From NCBI GenBank assembly GCA_033720735.1, contig JAWWBX010000154.1:1-9950 (forward strand): 9,950 bases of DNA. The letters run 5' to 3'. The notes beneath the pieces were generated by a model. That model was not told where the DNA came from, did not search any database, and saw only the letters and a program-made list of their open reading frames with translations. The DNA comes from B8-G4 sp033720735 (GTDB taxonomy: Bacteria > Bacteroidota > Bacteroidia > Chitinophagales > Saprospiraceae). Shown here piece by piece: positions 1-6,241 of the stretch. The position numbers and the translations under genes were made by a program. How positions within the stretch are numbered: position 1 is the first letter of the stretch; every line of letters starts with the position of its first letter.

Positions 1-137
1 CCATGCTGACCCTGTGTGACCCCGCCTTCGACCGGGCAGGTGCAATTGCCGCCGGCAAGAACCACGTCAGAAAGTTTGCGGCCGACAAGGTGACCGGTGA
101 TCTGATGGCATTGTATCAGGACGTCCTGAACGGCTGA
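1..137 (+). CDS. C-terminal end of a probable family 4-type glycosyltransferase (partial)
   Basis: An open frame runs from the window edge to a TGA at 135-137 and gives about 45 residues. Near its end it reads G-K-N-H-V-R-K-F and then D-K-V-T-G-D-L-M-A-L-Y. This resembles the last helix of GT-B fold glycosyltransferases (family 4 type), where an (A/G)xxHVxxxF stretch is followed by a helix ending in a LxxLY-like segment. In such enzymes the C-terminal helix crosses back to pack on the N-terminal Rossmann domain. Only this tail is visible, so the sugar donor, acceptor and catalytic residues cannot be judged. The gene ends 94 bp before ahcY, and a separate promoter follows it, so the two are probably not one transcription unit. 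The assignment rests on a short C-terminal pattern and is tentative. Confidence 0.45.
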   Translation, partial: MLTLCDPAFDRAGAIAAGKNHVRKFAADKVTGDLMALYQDVLNG

Positions 138-188
138 GGCCAGTACCTGGCGTGACCCAACCATCCGGATTTTCAGCTGTTATTACCG

Positions 189-196
189 TATCTTTG
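189..196 (+). promoter_or_regulatory. Bacteroidota-type -7 promoter element for the ahcY operon
   Basis: TATCTTTG matches the Bacteroidota sigma-ABfr -7 consensus TAnnTTTG at every defined position. It lies 35 nt before the ahcY ATG, which implies a leader of roughly 30 nt. No convincing TTG-type -33 box is found at the usual 19-21 nt spacing; the nearest T-rich stretch (170-173) is too close. The leader has no clear Shine-Dalgarno sequence, as is common in this phylum. Confidence 0.6.
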
Positions 197-231
197 CAGC
201 TCAATTTCTGAAAACACAAGAATCTCATACA

Positions 232-1545
232 ATGCAAGCAGTGGACACCACGATCAAGTACAAAGTCAAAGACATTTCGCTCGCCGACTGGGGGCGCAAG
301 GAAATCCGGTTGGCCGAGGCCGAAATGCCGGGATTGATGGCACTCCGGAGCGAGTACGGTGACAGCAAACCATTGCGAGGGGCCCGTATTGCCGGATGTC
401 TCCACATGACCATCCAGACCGCTGTGCTGATCGAGACCCTGGTCGAACTGGGAGCGGAGGTCAGCTGGTCCTCATGCAATATTTTCTCGACCCAGGACCA
501 TGCTGCTGCGGCCATTGCTGCGGCCGGGATTCCGGTATACGCCTGGAAAGGGGAGACGCTGGAAGAATACGACTGGTGCATCGAGCAGACACTGCATGCC
601 TTCAAAGACGGCCAGCCACTCAATATGATCCTCGATGACGGAGGTGACCTGACCAATATCGTGCTGGATAAGTATCCGGAGTTGGTGCCTGGCATCCGTG
701 GGATTACCGAAGAGACGACAACGGGTGTACATCGCTTGTATGAGCGTGAGAAAGCCGGCTCGCTGCCACTGCCCTGTATCAACGTCAACGACTCGGTGAC
801 CAAATCGAAGTTTGACAACAAATATGGATGCCGCGAGTCACTGGTCGACGCGATCCGCCGTGCCACCGATGTGATGATGGCCGGCAAGGTCGCCGTGGTC
901 GCCGGCTTTGGGGATGTCGGGAAAGGATCGGCTGAGTCGCTGCGCAGCGCGGGGTGCCGGGTCATGGTGACGGAGATCGATCCCATCTGCGCCCTGCAGG
1001 CATCGATGGAAGCCTACGAGGTGAAGCGTATGACCGATGCCGTCGAAGAGGCTGACATCGTGGTGACGGCAACCGGCTGCAAGGATGTCATCACCGGTGA
1101 GCACTTCCGCAAAATGAAGGACAAGGCGATCGTATGCAATATCGGTCACTTTGACAACGAGATCGACATGGCCTGGCTCAATGACAACTACGGACATACC
1201 AAAGTCACCATCAAACCACAGGTCGACCTGTACGATATTGATGGCAAGGAGATCATTGTGCTGGCCGAGGGCCGTCTGGTCAATCTCGGATGTGCGATGG
1301 GCCATCCTTCGTTTGTCATGTCCAATTCGTTCACCAATCAGACACTGGCGCAGATTGAACTCTGGAATCATCCGGACCGTTACGAGAACAAGGTGTACGT
1401 CCTGCCCAAGCACCTCGATGAGAAAGTGGCACGTTTGCACCTGGACAAACTCGGGGTAACTCTTGAGCAATTGACTGACGAGCAGGCGGCGTACATCAAC
1501 GTCGACAAGCATGGGCCGTACAAGCCGGATTACTATCGGTATTGA
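232..1545 (+). CDS. ahcY: S-adenosyl-L-homocysteine hydrolase (adenosylhomocysteinase)
   Basis: AhcY reversibly hydrolyses S-adenosylhomocysteine to adenosine and homocysteine in the cytosol, using tightly bound NAD. It removes the product inhibitor of SAM-dependent methyltransferases. The 437-residue protein is full length and of the short, human-like size. The first signature, around 81-95, contains S-C-N-I-F-S-T-Q-D-H. The NAD-binding Rossmann loop G-F-G-D-V-G-K-G is at 225-232. By alignment from memory with the human enzyme, the catalytic and ligand residues are all present: H58, D136, E161, K191, D195, H306 in C-N-I-G-H-F, and H358 in M-G-H-P-S-F. The C-terminal K-P-D-Y-Y-R-Y holds the conserved Lys and Tyr that reach the partner subunit's NAD. 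The ATG at 232 follows a Bacteroidota promoter and gives the expected N terminus. It appears to be the first gene of an operon with the two genes downstream. Confidence 0.98.
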   Translation: MQAVDTTIKYKVKDISLADWGRKEIRLAEAEMPGLMALRSEYGDSKPLRGARIAGCLHMTIQTAVLIETLVELGAEVSWSSCNIFSTQDHAAAAIAAAGIPVYAWKGETLEEYDWCIEQTLHAFKDGQPLNMILDDGGDLTNIVLDKYPELVPGIRGITEETTTGVHRLYEREKAGSLPLPCINVNDSVTKSKFDNKYGCRESLVDAIRRATDVMMAGKVAVVAGFGDVGKGSAESLRSAGCRVMVTEIDPICALQASMEAYEVKRMTDAVEEADIVVTATGCKDVITGEHFRKMKDKAIVCNIGHFDNEIDMAWLNDNYGHTKVTIKPQVDLYDIDGKEIIVLAEGRLVNLGCAMGHPSFVMSNSFTNQTLAQIELWNHPDRYENKVYVLPKHLDEKVARLHLDKLGVTLEQLTDEQAAYINVDKHGPYKPDYYRY

Positions 1546-1549
1546 TGGG

Positions 1550-2080
1550 GTGAGACTGATCATCCTGTCAGCGATGCTGGTCCTGACAGGGACAGATTTA
1601 CGGGCAGCGATATGGCATGCGCCCGTCCACGACTTTCACGTGAGCCGGTGTGAGATTTACTACCGCCCGTCATCTCAGGCCCTGGAGATCGCACAACAGA
1701 TTTTTCTGGATGATTTTGAGGCAGCTCTTACAGCCGTAGCACCGGACACGGCCCTCCATCTGGGGACTCCCCGAGAGCATGCGCAGGCCGATGTTTTCAT
1801 CACGGCATATCTGAATGAGAAATTCAGCGTGCAGATTGGCGACCAGTTTTATCCGTTCAACTTTGTGGGGAAGGAATTGTCAGAAGACCTCACCGCGATC
1901 TGGCTATACCTGGAAGTACCTGGAGTACAGCATCTGTCGATCATGACCGTCGAATTTGGGGTGTTGTTTGAGTTGTTTGCCGACCAGAAGAATATCCTGA
2001 GTTTCCAGGTCGACACCGGCCGTGCACAGTTGTTCCTGCTGGACCCTTCCAAACCACGCATCGAGATCCAGATCCCATGA
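1550..2080 (+). CDS. Small exported protein, DUF6702-like
   Basis: This is a 176-residue protein of unknown function. From the GTG at 1550, the N terminus (M-R, then a hydrophobic run L-I-I-L-S-A-M-L-V-L, then D-L-R-A-A) makes a plausible Sec signal peptide, with cleavage near residue 20. The mature start H-D-F-H-V-S-x-C-E-I-Y-Y, followed by L-E-I-A-Q-Q-I-F-L-D-D-F-E-A-A-L, resembles the N-terminal pattern of the DUF6702 family of Bacteroidota (H-x-F-H-V-S and I-F-x-D-D-x-E-x-A-L). The family is known only from sequence; an exported or periplasmic location is inferred. An upstream ATG at 1511 lies inside ahcY and would spoil the signal peptide. A later ATG at 1574 would remove the positive n-region. 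The gene begins 4 nt after the ahcY stop and overlaps yidD by 4 bases, which suggests translational coupling. No catalytic motif is seen. Confidence 0.72.
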   Translation: MRLIILSAMLVLTGTDLRAAIWHAPVHDFHVSRCEIYYRPSSQALEIAQQIFLDDFEAALTAVAPDTALHLGTPREHAQADVFITAYLNEKFSVQIGDQFYPFNFVGKELSEDLTAIWLYLEVPGVQHLSIMTVEFGVLFELFADQKNILSFQVDTGRAQLFLLDPSKPRIEIQIP

Positions 2081-2349
2081 ATCGCTTACTCAAACGGCTC
2101 TTCATTTTCCCGGTGCGGGTCTATCAATGGACCATCTCACCTTTGCTGGGGCCGTCGTGCCGCTACGAGCCGACTTGCTCGCATTACATGGTGCAGGCAA
2201 TCGAGGAATGGGGCGTGCTCAAGGGCACCTGGCTGGGGATCAAGCGGATCAGCCGCTGTCATCCGTGGGGCGGCCATGGCTACGATCCAGTCCCACAAAA
2301 ACCGAGAAACCGAGAAACCGAAGAACGAGCTAACCGACAAACTGACTAG
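2077..2349 (+). CDS. yidD: Membrane protein insertion efficiency factor YidD
   Basis: YidD is a small, basic, membrane-associated protein that assists insertion of inner-membrane proteins alongside the YidC/Sec route. The 90-residue protein has the family core: an amphipathic N terminus (N-R-L-L-K-R-L) and the segment I-S-P-L-L-G-P-S-C-R-Y-E-P-T-C-S-H-Y. This is followed by A-I-E-E-W-G and the closing R-C-H-P-W-G-G-H-G-Y-D-P-V-P. The three conserved cysteines of C-R-Y-x-P-T-C and R-C-H-P are present. Its ATG overlaps the TGA of the preceding gene (ATGA, 2077-2080), so translation is probably coupled. Residues after the P-V-P (about 74-90) are highly charged and are encoded by an octanucleotide repeat array, so this tail is probably not part of the ancestral protein. 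The TAG stop at 2347-2349 lies inside the array. Confidence 0.95.
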   Translation: MNRLLKRLFIFPVRVYQWTISPLLGPSCRYEPTCSHYMVQAIEEWGVLKGTWLGIKRISRCHPWGGHGYDPVPQKPRNRETEERANRQTD

Positions 2350-2434
2350 CCAAGTCACTAAGTCACCGAGTCACCGAGTCACAGAATCACCGAGTCACCG
2401 AATCACCGAGTCACTGAGTCACCGACGCACCGAC
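2299..2434. repeat. Phased octanucleotide array, unit NNACCGAN (about 17 units)
   Basis: From 2299 to 2434 the sequence divides into 17 consecutive 8-base units without any phase slip. Eleven units keep the core ACCGA exactly and the others differ from it by a few bases. The first two bases of the unit change in blocks along the array: AA in the first three units, mixed GA/TA/AA in the next four, TC in the next nine and GC in the last. The first units encode the end of yidD, and the rest is non-coding. Because 8 is not a multiple of 3, each strand reads as an 8-residue repeating peptide in every frame. The array ends against an A9 run (2437-2445), the U-tract side of the sigma-gene terminator. 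Its function is unknown. Confidence 0.9.
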
Positions 2435-2436
2435 GC

Positions 2437-2470
2437 AAAAAAAAAGCCCGCCCGGATAGACCGGACAGGC
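2437..2470 (-). terminator. Rho-independent terminator of the ECF sigma gene
   Basis: Arms at 2446-2455 and 2461-2470 enclose a 5-nt loop. Read on the minus strand, the RNA forms a continuous 10-bp stem (GCCUGUCCGG against CCGGGCGGGC) with two G-U pairs, followed directly by nine U residues (complement of 2437-2445). On the plus strand the same two positions are A-C mismatches and no U tract follows, so the terminator is directional. It lies about 50 nt past the stop of the sigma factor gene. Confidence 0.85.
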
Positions 2471-2485
2471 TCGTTGTATCTGGTG

Positions 2486-2504
2486 TGCCCGAATGCATCG
2501 GGCA
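2486..2504 (-). other. Perfect 7-bp hairpin in the 3' UTR of the sigma gene
   Basis: TGCCCGA (2486-2492) and TCGGGCA (2498-2504) are perfect inverted arms around a 5-nt loop. The hairpin lies between the sigma gene stop codon and its terminator and has no U tract of its own. It could stabilise the transcript end or be incidental. Confidence 0.5.
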
Positions 2505-2521
2505 AGGGGTGAAGACGTTTG

Positions 2522-3103
2522 CTATTGCAGCACCAGTTCCTTTTCCTCGACCATCTTGCGGATGTTGATCAACGCATAGCGCATGCGGCCTAGTGCGGTA
2601 TTGATGCTCACCTGGGTCAAAGCGGCGATCTCCTTGAAGGACATATCCGCGTAGTGCCGCAGGATCACCACTTCTCGTTGCTCCGGCGGGAGCATATCCA
2701 CGAGCATACGCACCTTGCTATGCGTTTGATTGCGGATCATCTGACCCTCCATGTGTTCTTCCGGGGACTCGAGCACATCGAAGATGTCAAACGTTTCGGT
2801 TGCCGATACCTTGGTGCGTCGTTTGGCACGCCGAAACTGATCGACGCACATATTGTACGCAATGCGCATGGCCCACTGCAGGAATTTCCCTTCGTGGTTG
2901 TACTTCCCCTTGCGCAGGGTATCGATGATCTTGATAAATACCTCCTGGAAGATGTCGTTGGCCTGATCGTGGTCCTTTACAAACAGGTAAATGGACGTGT
3001 AAATCTTGTTCTTGTGCCGTTCCAGTAAGGTTTCAAAGGCCTTTTCGTCGCCCTGTAGGTAGTGATTGATCAGTTGCTGATCAGTCAGCGATACATACTC
3101 CAT
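2522..3103 (-). CDS. ECF-type RNA polymerase sigma-70 factor
   Basis: This 193-residue sigma factor of the extracytoplasmic-function class recruits RNA polymerase to alternative promoters. The sigma-2 domain spans about residues 20-95. It includes D-I-F-Q-E-V-F-I-K-I in region 2.2, and its -10 recognition helix lies near W-A-M-R-I-A-Y-N-M-C-V-D-Q-F-R-R. An acidic linker (about 100-125) leads to sigma-4 at about 132-185, with L-P-P-E-Q-R-E-V-V-I-L-R and the helix-turn-helix F-K-E-I-A-A-L-T-Q-V-S-I-N-T-A-L-G-R. There is no sigma-3 domain, as expected for ECF factors. No anti-sigma gene sits beside it: uvrA is divergent and yidD convergent. The start M-E-Y-V-S-L-T-D-Q-Q-L-I matches, from memory, a widely conserved stand-alone ECF factor of Bacteroidota. 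The regulon cannot be inferred from the sequence. Confidence 0.95.
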   Translation of the reverse strand: MEYVSLTDQQLINHYLQGDEKAFETLLERHKNKIYTSIYLFVKDHDQANDIFQEVFIKIIDTLRKGKYNHEGKFLQWAMRIAYNMCVDQFRRAKRRTKVSATETFDIFDVLESPEEHMEGQMIRNQTHSKVRMLVDMLPPEQREVVILRHYADMSFKEIAALTQVSINTALGRMRYALINIRKMVEEKELVLQ

Positions 3104-3338
3104 GTCTACACCCTTTTAGTTAGTCAAACTTGTTTTGCAGTCAGTGTAGAGATGTATCGCGTATAGACGAAAAGTTTTGTGATGAAAACAGGTTCACATG
3201 AACCTTTACGCTAAACTAATGTATAAACTTCAACGGGACAAATTTGCATCGTTGCTCCCGTTAACAAAAGATTAACGGCGACATCTCTGTGAGATATCGC
3301 ACATTTGTGGGTAAAGATGCAAAAACCTTACCAATTGT
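3104..3338. promoter_or_regulatory. Divergent sigma factor / uvrA intergenic region with a cluster of dyads
   Basis: This 235-bp, AT-richer stretch holds no gene and must contain the start signals of both divergent genes. No exact TAnnTTTG element is present. Two near matches, each with C in place of the first T, are CAAATTTG (3239-3246, self-complementary and so readable both ways) and CACATTTG (3300-3307, 31 nt before the uvrA ATG). Several inverted repeats occur. AGGTTCA-CA-TGAACCT is at 3190-3205. AACGGGA/TCCCGTT lies at 3232-3238 and 3256-3262. CCGTTAA/TTAACGG lies at 3258-3264 and 3272-3278. A 10-position stem at 3278-3300 has one mismatch. The promoters are candidates only. Confidence 0.5.
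3190..3205. promoter_or_regulatory. Operator-like palindrome AGGTTCA-N2-TGAACCT
   Basis: Perfect 7-bp inverted arms (3190-3196 and 3199-3205) are separated by CA. The dyad lies 87 bp upstream of the sigma factor start codon and 133 bp upstream of the uvrA start. The compact, closely spaced arms look like a site for a dimeric DNA-binding protein rather than an RNA hairpin. No regulator is identified, and the sequence does not look like a classical LexA box. Confidence 0.4.
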
Positions 3339-6167
3339 ATGCCGGGAGCTAAGAGGAAGGCCGCAGAGGATGTGCAGCATGCGATCTATATCAAAGGAGC
3401 GCGCTCCAACAATCTGAAGAACATTGATGTCGTCATCCCCAAAAACAAAATGGTGGTGGTGACGGGTTTGTCGGGATCGGGAAAATCGTCCCTGGTCATG
3501 GACACCCTGTATTCGGAAGGGCAACGCCGTTACGTGGAAAGCCTCTCATCGTACGCCCGGCAGTTTCTCAACCGGATGAAGAAACCGGAGGTCGACTATA
3601 TCAAGGGGATCTGCCCGGCCATCGCGATTGAACAAAAGGTCAGCACCCGCAATGCCCGCTCGACCGTCGGATCCCTGACAGAGATCTATGATTATCTCCG
3701 CTTGCTCTACGCGCGGGTTGGTCGCACGATCTCGCCTGTCTCGGGCGACGAGGTCAGGCGTCATTCAGTATCCGACATCGTCGATGCCATCTATGAACTG
3801 GCGGAAGGGGCGAAAGTCCGTCTGCTGGCGCCTCTGCATGATCACAATGACGATCGCACCATCGGCAAGGAGTTGGAGATCATGGTGCAAAAAGGCTACA
3901 CCCGCATCGAGTACAAGGGTAAGACCCAGCGTATTGAAGAGTTTCTCGAGTCAGGGCGTAAGGAGCTGCAGGCTTCTCTCGCCAGCAAGGAGGTGTCGCA
4001 CTTTGTTCTGGTGATCGACAGGTTCGCTGTTCACCGGGCGGATGAAGACCAGCGCAAGCGTGTTGCAGACAGCGTGCAAACGGCGATCTACGAGAGCAAT
4101 GGCACGTGTGTGGTCGACGTCATCGACGGCGAAACCACGACCTACAACAACAAGTTTGAACTCGACGGGATCGAATTTATCGAGCCCACCCCGGCGCTGT
4201 TCAATTACAACAACCCGTATGGCGCATGTCCACGCTGCGAAGGCTTCGGACGCATCATGGGCATCGATCCGGACAAGGTGATTCCCGTTCCATCAAAAAG
4301 CGTGTATGAGGGCGCCGTGGTTTGCTGGAACGGTGAAAAATCGCGACGATGGCTGGAGCGGTTCATCAGGGATGCTGCAGCGTATGACTTTCCCATCCAC
4401 CGGCCTTACCACGATCTGTCGAAAGAAGAGAAGAAATTCCTGTGGGCGGGTGCGAAAGGGGTGAAAGGCATTGACGCGTATTTCAGCGAGCTGGAATCCA
4501 AAAGTTACAAGATCCAGAACCGCGTAATGCTGGCGCGCTACCGTGGCAGGACGCGGTGCCCAGAATGTGACGGCGGCCGCTTGCGACGCGAAGCGGTGTA
4601 CGTAAAGGTTGGTGATAAAAGCCTCCCCGAACTGGCTGAAATGCCGATCTCGGAATTAAGGCAGTTCGTTGCCGACCTGGCCCTCACAGATTATGAAGCA
4701 CAGATTGCCGAGCGCATCCTGATCGAGGTCAGAAGCCGGTTGCACACGATGTGTGAGGTGGGACTGGGATATCTCACCCTTGAACGCGTGTCTTCAACCC
4801 TGAGTGGTGGTGAAACCCAGCGCATCAACCTCACGCGACTGCTTGGCAGTAATCTGACGAGCTCAATGTACCTGCTCGACGAGCCGAGCATCGGACTTCA
4901 CCCGCGCGATACCAACCGCCTGGTCGGCGTACTGGAGCATTTGCGCGACCTGGGCAATACGGTCATCGTGGTCGAACACGAAGAGGAGATCATTAAGCAT
5001 ACCGACGTAATACTGGACATTGGCCCGCGGGCGGGGATCCACGGTGGAGAAGTCATTTATTGCGGCCCGTACGAGGCTTTCCTGCAGAATGCCGCCGATA
5101 GTCTGACACAACAATACCTCACGGGTCAACGCAGTTTGCCGGTACCGGAACGGCGACGGCCGGTCACCAACAAACTGCTGGTGAAAGGCGCGCGGGTGCA
5201 CAACCTGAAAGGGATCGACGTGACAGTTCCTCTGCAGGCAATGACCGTCATAACCGGTGTGTCGGGATCAGGCAAGACGAGTCTTGTCAAACACGTGCTG
5301 TATCCCGCACTGCGGGCACATGTAGGAGAGATCTTTTCCGGGCCGTCGGCGTTCGGGACCTTGTCAGGGGACCTGGACCTGGTCGGACAGGTGGAATTTA
5401 TCAATCAGAATCCGATCGGCCGTTCATCACGGTCCAATCCCATTACCTATGTCAAGGCCTACGATCCGATCCGCAAGCTGTTTACTGACCAGCAGATCTC
5501 GAAGGTGCGCGGCTACAAGCCCAAGCACTTCTCGTTTAACGTGGAAGGTGGGCGCTGCGAAACCTGCAAAGGTGAAGGCGAGATCGTGGTCGAAATGCAG
5601 TTTCTTGCTGATGTCAAGCTGATCTGTGAGGACTGCAAGGGCAAGCGCTTCAAACGCGAGGTGCTGGAAGTCGAATACAAGGGACGAAATATTTACGAGG
5701 TGCTGGACCTCAGTATCGAAGAAGCCATGCAATTCTTTGCCGGCGAAGACGAGATCATCCGCAAGATCCAGCCGCTCTACGACGTGGGTCTCGGTTATAT
5801 CAAACTGGGTCAATCGTCAAGTACCTTGTCTGGCGGTGAAGCGCAGCGTGTCAAGCTCGCGTCGTTCCTGGGCAAGGAAAGTGAAGAGAACAAGGTGCTG
5901 TTCATTTTCGATGAGCCCACCACCGGATTGCATTTTCATGATATCGACAAACTGCTCAAAGCGCTCAATGCACTGGTTGAACTGGGGCACTCGGTCGTCG
6001 TCATTGAACACAATATGGACGTGATCAAATCGGCAGATTGGGTCGTTGATCTCGGTCCGGACGCTGGCGAGCATGGCGGTGCTCTCGTATGCGAAGGACC
6101 GCCGGAGAAGATCGCTCAATGCAAAGCATCGCACACCGGGCAGTTTCTGGCTGAAAAGCTGGCCTGA
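3339..6167 (+). CDS. uvrA: UvrABC system protein A (excinuclease ABC subunit A)
   Basis: UvrA is the damage-sensing dimeric ATPase of nucleotide excision repair; it loads UvrB onto lesions. The 942-residue length matches the family (about 940). Module I has Walker A G-L-S-G-S-G-K-S-S at 43-51, signature L-S-G-G-E-T-Q-R at 488-495 and Walker B L-L-D-E-P-S-I-G-L-H at 512-521. Module II has Walker A G-V-S-G-S-G-K-T at 640-647, signature L-S-G-G-E-A-Q-R at 830-837 and Walker B F-D-E-P-T-T-G-L-H at 857-865. The C-terminal zinc module is intact, with C740/C743 and C763/C766. In the first zinc region only C297/C300 is seen; the partner CxxC expected about 25 residues earlier is replaced by F-E-L-D-G. 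A further C-P-E-C pair is at 407-410. The ATG has no clear Shine-Dalgarno sequence. The gene stands alone, divergent from the sigma factor gene. Confidence 0.98.
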   Translation: MPGAKRKAAEDVQHAIYIKGARSNNLKNIDVVIPKNKMVVVTGLSGSGKSSLVMDTLYSEGQRRYVESLSSYARQFLNRMKKPEVDYIKGICPAIAIEQKVSTRNARSTVGSLTEIYDYLRLLYARVGRTISPVSGDEVRRHSVSDIVDAIYELAEGAKVRLLAPLHDHNDDRTIGKELEIMVQKGYTRIEYKGKTQRIEEFLESGRKELQASLASKEVSHFVLVIDRFAVHRADEDQRKRVADSVQTAIYESNGTCVVDVIDGETTTYNNKFELDGIEFIEPTPALFNYNNPYGACPRCEGFGRIMGIDPDKVIPVPSKSVYEGAVVCWNGEKSRRWLERFIRDAAAYDFPIHRPYHDLSKEEKKFLWAGAKGVKGIDAYFSELESKSYKIQNRVMLARYRGRTRCPECDGGRLRREAVYVKVGDKSLPELAEMPISELRQFVADLALTDYEAQIAERILIEVRSRLHTMCEVGLGYLTLERVSSTLSGGETQRINLTRLLGSNLTSSMYLLDEPSIGLHPRDTNRLVGVLEHLRDLGNTVIVVEHEEEIIKHTDVILDIGPRAGIHGGEVIYCGPYEAFLQNAADSLTQQYLTGQRSLPVPERRRPVTNKLLVKGARVHNLKGIDVTVPLQAMTVITGVSGSGKTSLVKHVLYPALRAHVGEIFSGPSAFGTLSGDLDLVGQVEFINQNPIGRSSRSNPITYVKAYDPIRKLFTDQQISKVRGYKPKHFSFNVEGGRCETCKGEGEIVVEMQFLADVKLICEDCKGKRFKREVLEVEYKGRNIYEVLDLSIEEAMQFFAGEDEIIRKIQPLYDVGLGYIKLGQSSSTLSGGEAQRVKLASFLGKESEENKVLFIFDEPTTGLHFHDIDKLLKALNALVELGHSVVVIEHNMDVIKSADWVVDLGPDAGEHGGALVCEGPPEKIAQCKASHTGQFLAEKLA

Positions 6168-6200
6168 TCAACCCGCGCAGCCTGAATGTCATGTCCGGGA

Positions 6201-6208
6201 TAGTTTTG
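6201..6208 (+). promoter_or_regulatory. Bacteroidota-type -7 promoter element upstream of the 6242 gene
   Basis: TAGTTTTG matches TAnnTTTG at all defined positions. It lies in the 74-bp gap after uvrA and 33 nt before the next start codon, the same geometry as the element ahead of ahcY. No clear -33 box is seen. It suggests that the downstream gene has its own promoter rather than depending on read-through from uvrA. Confidence 0.5.
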
Positions 6209-6241
6209 TACGACAAGATCATGTATCATCGGTACTGAGTG

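Noticed and set aside
197..231. SAH or SAM riboswitch ahead of ahcY
   Set aside because: The leader implied by the promoter is only about 30 nt and shows no suitable stem-loops, too short for either aptamer.
225..1563. Long open frames on the minus strand opposite ahcY (about 240-250 codons)
   Set aside because: They lie opposite a clear full-length ahcY, have no family resemblance and are explained by codon bias of the real gene.
2299..2434. Possible CRISPR array
   Set aside because: Units are only 8 bp and directly adjacent, with no spacers and no cas genes nearby.
2276..2512. Open frame with a repeating S-P-S-H-R-x-T-E peptide
   Set aside because: It is the octamer array read in one frame; an 8-bp unit gives an 8-residue periodic peptide automatically, and the frame starts inside yidD.
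6239..6241. GTG as start of the carboxypeptidase-regulatory-domain gene
   Set aside because: An ATG follows immediately in frame and gives an equally good signal peptide; the more usual codon was chosen, though GTG is not excluded.
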